Assembly (NCBI RefSeq): GCF_026798195.1
Contig: NZ_JAPQEZ010000003.1
Coordinates: 248,001 to 312,000, forward strand
Reading direction: 5' to 3'
DNA from: Lentilactobacillus senioris
GTDB lineage: Bacteria; Bacillota; Bacilli; Lactobacillales; Lactobacillaceae
DNA length: 64,000 nt
Positions 35,064-43,394 of this stretch are shown piece after piece; the stretch's first letter is position 1; the number at the start of each line of letters is the position of its first letter. The position numbers and the translations under genes are program-made. The notes below the pieces were generated by a model. The model did no database searches. It saw nothing but the letters and a program-made list of their open reading frames with translations, and was not told where the DNA came from.

Positions 35064-35287
35064 TATTTTTCCTTCTTCCTTAACTCATCAATTTCCGCTT
35101 GGAGTTTATCGGCTCGTGCTTCGGCATTTTCGGCCCTGGTCTTCATTTCCGTGTACAACGTCCGCCAAGAATCAACATCGTCTTGCTCCTTTTGATGCTG
35201 CGATTTTTGCCGGCTTAAATGATACGTCCAAAAACCAGTTAAAATTGCTGGTATTAGTGGAATAACTTGGCTCCATACATGGTTCAA
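35063..35287 (-). CDS. Membrane-anchored coiled-coil lysis-cassette protein
   Basis: The 74-residue protein has one N-terminal transmembrane segment (about 5-24) and a charged coiled coil (about 40-74, ENAEARADKLQAEIDELRKK). Such proteins are frequent beside holins in Lactobacillus phages and may be holin modulators. It overlaps both neighbours. Confidence 0.72.
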   Translation of the reverse strand: MNHVWSQVIPLIPAILTGFWTYHLSRQKSQHQKEQDDVDSWRTLYTEMKTRAENAEARADKLQAEIDELRKKEK

Positions 35288-35664
35288 CTCGCATCACTCC
35301 GATACGCTAAGATATTGATGATGAGGGTTAAACAAAGGTTAGAAATCCACGGCATGTCTAAACCCAAAATTACCCAGTGCAAAAATTGAAACGCCGTTAG
35401 CAACATCATCAAAGTGCTAGCAATAATTAAAATTACGTGATCAGCAGAAGTGTTTTGATGTCTTAAAAAAGCCCAGATTAACATAGCAATACCAGTTAAA
35501 CTAAAAAGTCCCCCTACAATGTCATCATTAAGGAACCAGACGGCTAGGGGTGGCCACTGAAAATAACGGTCGTGGGTAATTAAAAAAATCCCAGTCAGTA
35601 ACATGGTTAAACCAATCGTTACATGAAAAGGATTTTGCTTAATTTTATAAAAAAGGTAATTCAT
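35284..35664 (-). CDS. Phage membrane protein in the lysis cassette
   Basis: The 126-residue protein has four predicted transmembrane segments and small loops. It sits between the XkdX-like gene and the coiled-coil lysis gene and overlaps the latter by 4 nt. It could be a second holin or an antiholin; the sequence does not decide. Confidence 0.68.
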   Translation of the reverse strand: MNYLFYKIKQNPFHVTIGLTMLLTGIFLITHDRYFQWPPLAVWFLNDDIVGGLFSLTGIAMLIWAFLRHQNTSADHVILIIASTLMMLLTAFQFLHWVILGLDMPWISNLCLTLIINILAYRSDAS

Positions 35665-35675
35665 AACACGACCTC

Positions 35676-35825
35676 CTAAGCAGTCGGTGTCACGTATTCT
35701 TTACCGCTAATTTCTTTATACTGTTCAGGTGTGATATTACCCCAAATGACAAAGTTACCAAGTTGATCATCGGTCATCATACCCCATGACCACTGCATTT
35801 TAATCATTTCTAAACTAATAATCAT
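35676..35825 (-). CDS. XkdX family protein
   Basis: The 49-residue protein matches XkdX: a Trp-containing start (MIKMQWSWGMMTDDQLGNFV), then GNITPEQYKEISGKEY. ATG 35825 follows GAGGAGGG and lies 1 nt after the upstream stop. XkdX-like proteins are found after tail-fibre genes in PBSX-type elements; the role is unknown. Confidence 0.82.
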   Translation of the reverse strand: MIISLEMIKMQWSWGMMTDDQLGNFVIWGNITPEQYKEISGKEYVTPTA

Positions 35826-35826
35826 C

Positions 35827-36285
35827 TTATTTACCCTCCTCAGTAGTTGTTCCTGCACTAAGTTGACCCATTGCTTGCGTTAGTTGGATTATCATTTGTT
35901 GTACTTGTTTCATAGTTGTATCTGTTTGACCTTGCATTTGAGTAAGCTGAATAACCATCTCTTGAACCTGAGGAACCAATTCGCTAAGTTGTGAAAGTTG
36001 CTTAGTTTGATCCGCAATCGTTTCGTTAGCCGCTTCCAACTGTTCCTTGTACCCTTGTAAAGTTTGATTGAATTCTTCAACTGTAACTTTTGGCAAGTTG
36101 CCGGGAGCCAGTGGTACACCCAGTTCAGAAATCCGCCACTTAGTAAAGTTGGTGGCAAACTGGTTGTCATACTGACTAGCAATCATAATTAGTTGATAAT
36201 CGGCTGCGTTATCTTGTTCTGTTAAGGCAGCTAAAGCCTTAGTGATGTAACCATCTGAGTCTGTTTGTACATAATATTGTGCCAT
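35827..36285 (-). CDS. Tail-fibre-associated coiled-coil protein
   Basis: The 152-residue protein has an N-terminal beta-type region (MAQYYVQTDSDGYITKAL) and a long Gln-rich coiled coil (about 75-145) with repeated VQQMIIQLTQ and VQEMVIQLTQ segments. It is probably a fibre accessory or trimerising protein. Confidence 0.65.
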   Translation of the reverse strand: MAQYYVQTDSDGYITKALAALTEQDNAADYQLIMIASQYDNQFATNFTKWRISELGVPLAPGNLPKVTVEEFNQTLQGYKEQLEAANETIADQTKQLSQLSELVPQVQEMVIQLTQMQGQTDTTMKQVQQMIIQLTQAMGQLSAGTTTEEGK

Positions 36286-36298
36286 CGTGGCACCTCCT

Positions 36299-36769
36299 TT
36301 AGTTTGTTTTGGTGTAATTAATTAAAATACACGGCGATAAGTCTGCAGAAACACCACCTCCACTACCAAGGTGAGAAAGAGAAATTTTAATTTCTCCACC
36401 ATTAGTATTTAAGCTTTGATCCGGTCCTACAAGGGAAATATGACCGGTGTTAGCTGTTAACGTAACGCCGGAAGGCAAAGTATGTCCTGCCATCATAACC
36501 ATGGCCGTATGTTTACTTGAAACAAATTGGTAGCCTTCAGGAAGAGAACACAACATGTATGAGTCTTGGTCGGACTTAGCGATCGTAAAACCACCGTATA
36601 ATCTGGCTGTTCCGTCTCCCATATCTTTAAAAAGAATATTTCCAGAACCCGGTTCTGCTCTAGGAGGTAATTCTAATTCGATCCAGTCTTGTTCTCCTCT
36701 TGATTCAAGGATCAATTTATCGCCGACTGCAATTTTGGTTATTTTATTTTCTCCAATATTAATCGTCAT
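36299..36769 (-). CDS. Phage tail tip or receptor-binding protein
   Basis: The 156-residue beta-rich protein has an N-terminal part resembling fibre-associated proteins (MTINIGENKITKIAVGDKLI) and a Gly/Ser-rich C-terminal half (HLGSGGGVSADLS). It lies directly downstream of the large fibre gene. The role is inferred from position. Confidence 0.6.
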   Translation of the reverse strand: MTINIGENKITKIAVGDKLILESRGEQDWIELELPPRAEPGSGNILFKDMGDGTARLYGGFTIAKSDQDSYMLCSLPEGYQFVSSKHTAMVMMAGHTLPSGVTLTANTGHISLVGPDQSLNTNGGEIKISLSHLGSGGGVSADLSPCILINYTKTN

Positions 36770-36778
36770 AATTCACCT

Positions 36779-37906
36779 CTAATAAATGAAGTAGGTAATC
36801 GTTGATCCAGCTTTATCTGGTAACGCATCATAATCGGTTTGGCTGATTAAGGTCCATGTTGCTTTTTCATCAATTTGCTTTTGCAAATCCGCATTTTGAT
36901 CAATTAGCTTCTGAATATCTTCCAATGTAGCTAGCCCCTTTTGAATATCAGCCATATCTGCTTTGGACATCATATCCTCAGGTGCTGGCGTCCAATCTGT
37001 TTTTTGAGTGCCTTTTTCTAGCTTACTGTTGATAAGAGTAAAATGTCCCGTTTCTGAACCGTCCCATATACCAGAATTTCCGTATATCAAAACCGCTGTT
37101 CGATCAGACATTTCTTCTGGTACATCAAAAGTCACAGTTAAAGTTGAATCAACGATCGGAACGTCTGTAACACCATATCCATTATTTGCGTCGCCGGGCA
37201 TACAAAGTCCGATTGAAATTTTTCCGTCGTTATTATCTGCTAATTCTGAGATTTTAGCACTAAAAGTTATTTTCCCAGTAGCGTCATCTAAATACGTTGG
37301 TAGAACAGCATATCGCTCAGTCCCCCAGTTAATTCCTACTTTTACTGGTGTTGCCGAATCTTTCATGTAGTTCCGCCCGCTAATTTTCAGCTTGTCGAGA
37401 TCAGATGTTAGGACGTAATTGTTTAAGATGCTTTCTAATTCTTCATTAGAAACAGATCCATCTGGAGAGACAACAATAGTTACGTTAGCCGCATCACCAA
37501 CATGTAATTTAACTTTAAAAGTTGTACCAACAACTGTAGAACCATTTTGAGCTGGGATTAAATCCGGATTTACCGAGGTGGCGATTCCATATAGAATTTC
37601 TTCTCCACCTTCAATTTTTGCAAAAATGGCAATACCATATAGTAAGTAATCTTCTTGCAAATCGCTATTCATTACCTTGATTGGAACATTTACAGTGTGA
37701 TCATCTTGTACTGACACTGTTCCAAGAGGTAAATCTTGGGCTACGCTTTCTAACTTAGTAATTTCTTTTAACTGTTCTGACGTTAATCCACTCATATCCT
37801 TATCAGTTGTTTGAGCACGCGTGTAACTGATTGTGTTTCCTGCTAAAGTTGCGGCTGATAACTGGTATCCAGCATTAGTAATAACAATTTTATTCCATTT
37901 TGCCAT
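36779..37906 (-). CDS. Phage tail fibre protein (tail-collar type)
   Basis: The protein of about 375 residues has a tail-fibre N-terminal domain (MAKWNKIVITNAGYQLSA), a carbohydrate-binding-like middle (about 190-300, SGRNYMKDSATPVK and SKLEKGTQKTDWTPAPED) and a coiled coil before the C-terminus. It probably attaches to the baseplate and binds the host surface. ATG 37906 follows GAGGAGG, which lies inside the end of the preceding gene. Confidence 0.85.
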   Translation of the reverse strand: MAKWNKIVITNAGYQLSAATLAGNTISYTRAQTTDKDMSGLTSEQLKEITKLESVAQDLPLGTVSVQDDHTVNVPIKVMNSDLQEDYLLYGIAIFAKIEGGEEILYGIATSVNPDLIPAQNGSTVVGTTFKVKLHVGDAANVTIVVSPDGSVSNEELESILNNYVLTSDLDKLKISGRNYMKDSATPVKVGINWGTERYAVLPTYLDDATGKITFSAKISELADNNDGKISIGLCMPGDANNGYGVTDVPIVDSTLTVTFDVPEEMSDRTAVLIYGNSGIWDGSETGHFTLINSKLEKGTQKTDWTPAPEDMMSKADMADIQKGLATLEDIQKLIDQNADLQKQIDEKATWTLISQTDYDALPDKAGSTITYFIY

Positions 37907-37907
37907 T

Positions 37908-38618
37908 TCATACCTCCTCACTTTCAATTTCATAAATGGTCGAAATAGTCTGTGCTGACCGTAAATAATTAGTATTAGTCAATTCGTGTTCAATAACTTC
38001 GGTATCGACGTCACTTTCTAGTTCTATAATATTCATTGTCACTAGTGCCGTTCCTACATAAATATCGCTCGGCAAGCTAGTTCGAAAAGTTACTCTAGAT
38101 AAGGTAACTCCAAGCGCTAAAGCATTTTGGATTTCATCGATAAAAAGTTGAACGATTTCTGGATGTTCAATATTATCTAGCGGTAAATCTTCTACCGAAA
38201 CATGGAATGGATTACCTTTGGTAGAGCCATCTTCTTGAATTTGATAATCATTTCTAACTTGAACATCGGTTTTATCAATATCAAAGGTAGCGGCTACTAG
38301 TCGAATCAAGTCATTGAAGGTGGATTTAGAACTTCGATTAACTGATTTCATTTTTAACAGAAATCGATATAAATCATCTGGCTTTCCCAGCCTAGGCAAG
38401 TCAAAATCATCACCAATGTCATCTAATTGACCACCGACCGCATTATTTAAATCGCTTAATTTGGCGATGTTTTCAGCATCTTGCATATCGTCATAAATGA
38501 ATTTATCAAAGACCCTCATAAGTCTTTCTGTAGGACTTCCTGGAGTTGTGTTAATTCGGTTAGTCGGTATCGATAAAACCTCATCTTCGTGATACAGTTC
38601 AAAATCAGATTTAGTCAC
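37908..38618 (-). CDS. Baseplate protein, XkdU/YmfQ type
   Basis: The 236-residue protein follows the baseplate J gene and overlaps it by 8 nt, as XkdU follows XkdT in PBSX. It has the typical LDDIGDDFDLPRLGKPDD and a middle about phage tail attachment (KMKSVNRSSKSTFNDLIRL). It likely links the baseplate to the fibre. Confidence 0.8.
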   Translation of the reverse strand: MTKSDFELYHEDEVLSIPTNRINTTPGSPTERLMRVFDKFIYDDMQDAENIAKLSDLNNAVGGQLDDIGDDFDLPRLGKPDDLYRFLLKMKSVNRSSKSTFNDLIRLVAATFDIDKTDVQVRNDYQIQEDGSTKGNPFHVSVEDLPLDNIEHPEIVQLFIDEIQNALALGVTLSRVTFRTSLPSDIYVGTALVTMNIIELESDVDTEVIEHELTNTNYLRSAQTISTIYEIESEEV

Positions 38619-39780
38619 TAGCTACCACCTCGATTGCATCATCATTAGTAATCGCAGTTGCAAAATCGGTTAGCTCAATATTTGTACGACCTAAGCTTGA
38701 TTGATCAGTTCCCCAGGTTAAATCAACCACATCATTTACACCTTCAACATCATAAATAATGCCAAAAAGTTGGGTATACTTAAGAGTTTCACCCATAGAA
38801 AATGAATCAAGCCAAACCTGTATATTGTCACGAATATCAGCGATTATTTCGTCTTGAGTAGTATCGTCAACCTGTGAAAATTCAACAGCGATATGCATGT
38901 AGATGGTTTGACTTGAGCCCACAGAAAAAGCGACGTGATTAACGTCGCCATTGTCTAATGGAATATCAATTTTTTCTGTACCTGTTAAAGTAATTCCCAA
39001 TGCCACATTATCTGAAATGGTTTGGGCAATCGTTTGCCGTTCTCCGCCTAAAACATAAATATGAGTAGTATAAGGCGGATCTCCAGCACTATTGGTTGTT
39101 GCTTCATCATTAACCACATATCGGACACTTTTAACGCCAGTAACGCCAAATAATGCTGATGCTACCCCATTAGGAGTTGAAGAGCTAACACTCTTTTGAG
39201 CTAACTTAATTCTGGCCCGCAAATCGTAATCAGTTTCCATGTCTGCGCCACCAGATGCTGCTTCAAGATTGGTTACTTCTTCAATTTCTTCAACATACAT
39301 CACTTGGTTAATTATGGTATTAGCATCACAGTTGTATTCTTCACCGGTATCTTCTGCGTAAACTCTAACTTTTGCCGTTCCGTCCAAACCTATGGTAACT
39401 TCAGAGTCAGTTAAGTAGATCATATCCTGATTATTGCTGAACATAGACTCAGCATCAATAACATATCCTGGAGTACCTTTAATTGTTAAAGTTGTAGTTG
39501 CATAATTGGCCACATTACGTGAGATACCGTAGTTACTAGCGAGTCGATCCAAAGAAATGTTTTCAGCTAGGGAAACAAATCTTGAATCGTATACATCTAG
39601 TTTAGTTAAATCTGATTGTGCCAGTTGCCTAGCCAATGATTCGGCCATATTTTCATAAAAAGAACCCGTAGATAGGTCAATATCATTACCTATTTCCGGG
39701 TCAGCTCTTAAACTAGTTTGTAAAGAATCGAGCCACTGGTAGTAGTCCCATGGTTCAAATCCTGTTTCTAATAATGGCAA
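38611..39780 (-). CDS. Baseplate J family protein (XkdT type)
   Basis: The 389-residue protein is a baseplate J/gp47 wedge component: EVTNLEAASGGADMETDYDL is the family hallmark, followed by RARIKLAQKSVSSSTPNG and GVTGVKSVRYV. It forms the baseplate wedge of a contractile tail. Position between XkdS- and XkdU-like genes agrees. Confidence 0.93.
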   Translation of the reverse strand: MPLLETGFEPWDYYQWLDSLQTSLRADPEIGNDIDLSTGSFYENMAESLARQLAQSDLTKLDVYDSRFVSLAENISLDRLASNYGISRNVANYATTTLTIKGTPGYVIDAESMFSNNQDMIYLTDSEVTIGLDGTAKVRVYAEDTGEEYNCDANTIINQVMYVEEIEEVTNLEAASGGADMETDYDLRARIKLAQKSVSSSTPNGVASALFGVTGVKSVRYVVNDEATTNSAGDPPYTTHIYVLGGERQTIAQTISDNVALGITLTGTEKIDIPLDNGDVNHVAFSVGSSQTIYMHIAVEFSQVDDTTQDEIIADIRDNIQVWLDSFSMGETLKYTQLFGIIYDVEGVNDVVDLTWGTDQSSLGRTNIELTDFATAITNDDAIEVVASD

Positions 39781-39794
39781 ACATTCTCACCTCC

Positions 39795-40178
39795 TCAAAT
39801 GGTAATCGCCGTATTAAAATCTAAATTTGGATCACCATTGTCAGCTATCAAATCAGCATCAGCTAATTGCATGGTTACCTTAATCATTGCTTTTCTGGTT
39901 TTATAGTCTGGATCTACGGTCACATCAGTAACAACAGCCACACGATCATCTTCTTCAAGCGCTTCAGCTATTTTATTAGCAGCTAAGTCAGCATCCTGAA
40001 ACTCACCGAAGAAATCCAACCACTCAACACCGAAATCAACATCATCTATGGCCCATCCCACCTGAGAAAGTAACCGCATTTCTAGTGATTGCCGTAGCTC
40101 ATCGACCCCAGTAACGTAATCTTTGCCATTACTCAAGTTAGGGTTACCATTTTCATCGAGCCTTACATCCGTACTCAC
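39795..40178 (-). CDS. Baseplate protein, DUF2634/XkdS type (gp25-like)
   Basis: The 127-residue protein has the DUF2634 pattern: LSNGKDYVTGVDELRQSLEM, RLLSQVGWAIDD and DFGVEWLDFFG. It is a gp25-like wedge subunit. It overlaps the preceding gene by 4 nt. Confidence 0.86.
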   Translation of the reverse strand: MSTDVRLDENGNPNLSNGKDYVTGVDELRQSLEMRLLSQVGWAIDDVDFGVEWLDFFGEFQDADLAANKIAEALEEDDRVAVVTDVTVDPDYKTRKAMIKVTMQLADADLIADNGDPNLDFNTAITI

Positions 40179-40540
40179 TTGATCACCCCCACAATAATGC
40201 TAGAATCAACACTATTTTTTCTAAGTGGATCTTCGCGGAAATCTTTACCTTTAGAATAATTTTCCATGCTGTCAGTAAAGACTAGTACTAATACTTCATC
40301 ACCCACCTTTAATTCTCGTGTGTGTCCGGTATCGTCTGAGCCTTTAATATAGAAGCTAAAATCAAGTTGTTCACACTCAACTATTGGCATTTTTTTACTA
40401 CCATCGAAATCTAAATTAGAGGGCTGAACCGTTAACGGTGATGTAGAGATGATTCTACCCCGGTATATGTGAGGGCCAGAATCATGTTCTTCAATTAGTA
40501 AATTAATTAATGGTACTAATGAATTTTCTCCTGCTTTCAC
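40175..40540 (-). CDS. Baseplate protein, DUF2577/XkdR type
   Basis: The 121-residue protein has a small beta-barrel pattern with LKVGDEVLVLVFTDS, matching the XkdR/DUF2577 proteins between XkdQ and XkdS. It overlaps the neighbours on both sides by 4 nt. Confidence 0.78.
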   Translation of the reverse strand: MKAGENSLVPLINLLIEEHDSGPHIYRGRIISTSPLTVQPSNLDFDGSKKMPIVECEQLDFSFYIKGSDDTGHTRELKVGDEVLVLVFTDSMENYSKGKDFREDPLRKNSVDSSIIVGVIK

Positions 40541-41850
40541 TTCTTACCGTCTCCTTTCTTCTTTGTTTTTCGTTTCTTACGTTTTTTTCTAGTAGCATCC
40601 TTTTTAACTTTGTCTTTCGCACGGTCGTTTTTTTCTTTAAGTTTAGCTTTGGCCTTATCTTTAGCAGCATTGGCTTTAGCCTTTTTAAGACTGGCCGCCT
40701 TAGCCTTTTTATAAGCATTGTACGGAACAAATTGAAAAGTAACGGTACTAGTTGAAGTCGTGTATTCTCGTTGACCGCTAAGGACCACGCATTTACCGTA
40801 ATTTTTAACTCCATCATCAATATAAACTAACGCTCCAACCCTAACTTCTTTCCGCATAAGAGCTTGAGCTTCAAATTTTTGACCATCATACGCACCGTCG
40901 TCTGAAGGCGTTGGATGACTAATTAATCCCGTTTCCGGGTTCAATTTCAATGTGGCTTTCTGACCAGTAGTAATCTCACGAATGTACAGTTTGCTGCCTT
41001 CGATCACCACGTCAGTATTAGCACCATCAGCGACCTTTTTAATAGCACTCAAAGGCTTACCACTAACGGTAAAACCATTGGCGTATTTATGATCATAATT
41101 GAGTTTTACAGCGCCCAATGGGATATGAGCCCGCTTAGCAATATCTTTAATGATTGTTGAAGCTTTAGTGCCTTTTTTGTACGAAAGATTAGCGTAATGA
41201 ACTTGCTTAGCATAATGAGCCTGTGCCTTTTTTGCTTTTGTTTTTTTAGAGTGCTTTTTTCTAATTGCTGAATTATATTTTTTACGTGCTTTAGTGAATT
41301 CTTTTTGCTTTCTTCCTCGTTCGTGTGGTGTAGCTTCAGGATGGGCAGCCAACCATTTTTTATACTCAACAGTTTTAGCCTTACTATATGCACTTATTAA
41401 ATCCGAAACACTAACAGTGCCGGCTTTTTTTCTAGCGCTAGCTTTAACCGCTACTCTAACTTTAGTCACCTTTTTAACTTTAATAACATCTTCTGATATA
41501 TCCGGGAAATGATTAAAGTTAATTTGAATTGATCGATCTACACCGTCTAAGGACATTGGTGTCATGGATTTAATTGTTCCAGTGGTGATAAGACCACCAT
41601 TTTTGGCACTAGCATCAGCATTATAAAAACCGGCAGTTATCGCAACTTGCCGGCCTTTTTGAAAGTAATTAAATTCATCCTTAGTAAGGTTATATAAGGT
41701 CAAAGAATTCATGTCAGGATTAACGCCGGTAGTAAATGGTGATGTCATTTCGATAGATCGATTATTAGGCGCTTTGTCCCATGATAAAAAGTGTTTTTGG
41801 TGACCAGACCATTTAACATAAACACGCAAATAGCGGTGCACAAAGTTCAT
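40537..41850 (-). CDS. Baseplate hub protein, XkdQ type, with basic tail
   Basis: The 437-residue protein fits the XkdQ/gpD-like hub in its ends (RYLRVYVKWSGHQKHFLSWD; TSTVTFQFVPYN). Two features are unusual: a Lys/Ala/His-rich insertion in the middle (about 165-215) and a C-terminal tail of about 60 residues that is mostly Lys, Ala and Arg. These basic parts may bind the acidic neighbour or DNA. Confidence 0.82.
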   Translation of the reverse strand: MNFVHRYLRVYVKWSGHQKHFLSWDKAPNNRSIEMTSPFTTGVNPDMNSLTLYNLTKDEFNYFQKGRQVAITAGFYNADASAKNGGLITTGTIKSMTPMSLDGVDRSIQINFNHFPDISEDVIKVKKVTKVRVAVKASARKKAGTVSVSDLISAYSKAKTVEYKKWLAAHPEATPHERGRKQKEFTKARKKYNSAIRKKHSKKTKAKKAQAHYAKQVHYANLSYKKGTKASTIIKDIAKRAHIPLGAVKLNYDHKYANGFTVSGKPLSAIKKVADGANTDVVIEGSKLYIREITTGQKATLKLNPETGLISHPTPSDDGAYDGQKFEAQALMRKEVRVGALVYIDDGVKNYGKCVVLSGQREYTTSTSTVTFQFVPYNAYKKAKAASLKKAKANAAKDKAKAKLKEKNDRAKDKVKKDATRKKRKKRKTKKKGDGKK

Positions 41851-42323
41851 TAAGCATCACCTCGATCCTCAATGAAATCATCTAGTCCATCGAATTCATC
41901 ATCATCCATAGAGTCGTCTGAATCATCATCCATCCCCATGCTGGTATCATCTCCGTCTGGGTTGTAAACACCATCATTAGTGTTATCCGGATCCATTTCG
42001 CCAGTAAAAGTATCATCGATAGTAATGAAAATATCCTCATTGACGTTGGAGAAATTAACACAGGTGGACTTTCCGGTTTCATCAATCATGACTAAGTCTT
42101 CGCTAGGCAAACTAGCATCATGAATATCAGCAAATAGTGGTTCTCCTGCTACTAGCCTCTCATTAGTTACCAACGGTTCACCGTTTTCGTCAGCCAAAGT
42201 CAAGTAAAGCCGGTCATTTACCTCGTTATAACTAACCGTAATTGCATAGTCATTACCACTGAGAGTTACTAGAAACGTTTCCGGCAGTTGAAATTTATTG
42301 AATTGGATTGTGTCCCTGTACAT
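41850..42323 (-). CDS. Baseplate-associated protein with acidic tail
   Basis: The protein of about 157 residues has an N-terminal beta-rich domain (about 1-100, FQLPETFLVTLSGNDYAITV) of the type found beside hub genes, and a C-terminal run dominated by Asp (about 110-157, DDDSDDSMDDDEFDGLDD). ATG 42323 follows AGGTGG. The acidic tail contrasts with very basic neighbours on both sides. Confidence 0.72.
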   Translation of the reverse strand: MYRDTIQFNKFQLPETFLVTLSGNDYAITVSYNEVNDRLYLTLADENGEPLVTNERLVAGEPLFADIHDASLPSEDLVMIDETGKSTCVNFSNVNEDIFITIDDTFTGEMDPDNTNDGVYNPDGDDTSMGMDDDSDDSMDDDEFDGLDDFIEDRGDA

Positions 42324-42332
42324 AGTAACCAC

Positions 42333-43331
42333 CTACTTAACTCTTACTTTTTTACCAATCGGCAAGTATCTATCCGGGTAGCCATTCCAACTTCTTAGCT
42401 TGGCAATCGAAGTGCCGAATTTCATGTGGTATCCCCAATAGGTATCACCTTTTTTAATTGTGAGATATTTACCTGCTTTAGGTTTAGTTTTCTTTCTATC
42501 GCCTTTAGTTGGGCTTTTAGTACCAGTATTATTAGTCTTACTAGTATTGGTTTTCTTTGTAGATTTCTTCTTGTTGGTGCTGGTTGCCCATTTAACATCT
42601 TGAATGGCCACCGAAACCGCCAGCGCATTATCTCTAGGCTGATCAAAGTTAGCTGCTACTGATGTTAAAACCGCACTTGAACTGTATTTTTGACCATGAA
42701 ATTCAATTTCTGTACCGTTAGTAGCCCATCGTCTCAACATGTTAAATTGTTTTTTCAAGTATGAAACTTTAGAAACTGACGAGCCACCCAACTTACCTTC
42801 TATTTGACGTTGGATCGGTTGAGTCTGCGTGTAATGATTAACGTATTGTCCCGGTGAAATAGTATTAGTAGTCATTTCGGTAGAAGTAGTTTCATTTTCA
42901 GAAGTATTATCAATGAAGACATAACTATTTTCAGAACCTGGGTACTTAGGAATAACGTATGGGCGTTTAGACTTCCAATACCCAGGCTTATCTTTCTTCA
43001 TTTTGGCGATAACTTTTTTCTTAGTTTTTAAAGCTACCTTACGTTTGTTAGCAGCAGAGTTCTTTTTAAAGGTGGCCAGATTGTTTTTAGCGCTAGTATA
43101 TTTTCTTTTTGCTGTAGCTACGGTAGTTTTAGCACGTTCCGTTGATGACTTAGCCTTAGCAATTTGCTCTTTAAGCTTAGCTTTTTCACTACTATTGGCT
43201 TTCTTGTATTTAGTTTCTAGTTCTTTAACCTTATTGCTATTAGTGGATTGAATTTGTTTGGCTTTGTTGTAATTAGATTTAGCTTTAGAGTATGCACTCT
43301 CGTATGTTTTTAACGTTTTCTTTTTAGCCAT
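42333..43331 (-). CDS. LysM tail protein (XkdP type) with basic N-terminal half
   Basis: The 332-residue protein has a Lys-rich coiled coil (about 1-115, AKSSTERAKTTVATAKRKY), a middle tail domain (about 125-255, NTISPGQYVNHYTQTQPIQR) and a C-terminal LysM (about 288-332, YLTIKKGDTYWGYHMKFG). It probably joins the tape measure to the hub. The N-terminal extension is not part of usual XkdP. Confidence 0.85.
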   Translation of the reverse strand: MAKKKTLKTYESAYSKAKSNYNKAKQIQSTNSNKVKELETKYKKANSSEKAKLKEQIAKAKSSTERAKTTVATAKRKYTSAKNNLATFKKNSAANKRKVALKTKKKVIAKMKKDKPGYWKSKRPYVIPKYPGSENSYVFIDNTSENETTSTEMTTNTISPGQYVNHYTQTQPIQRQIEGKLGGSSVSKVSYLKKQFNMLRRWATNGTEIEFHGQKYSSSAVLTSVAANFDQPRDNALAVSVAIQDVKWATSTNKKKSTKKTNTSKTNNTGTKSPTKGDRKKTKPKAGKYLTIKKGDTYWGYHMKFGTSIAKLRSWNGYPDRYLPIGKKVRVK

Positions 43332-43394
43332 GGTTTTACCTCCTCAATTATTTTTATATGTATAGAAAAAGAGCTTCCCGTTAAGGAAACTCTT

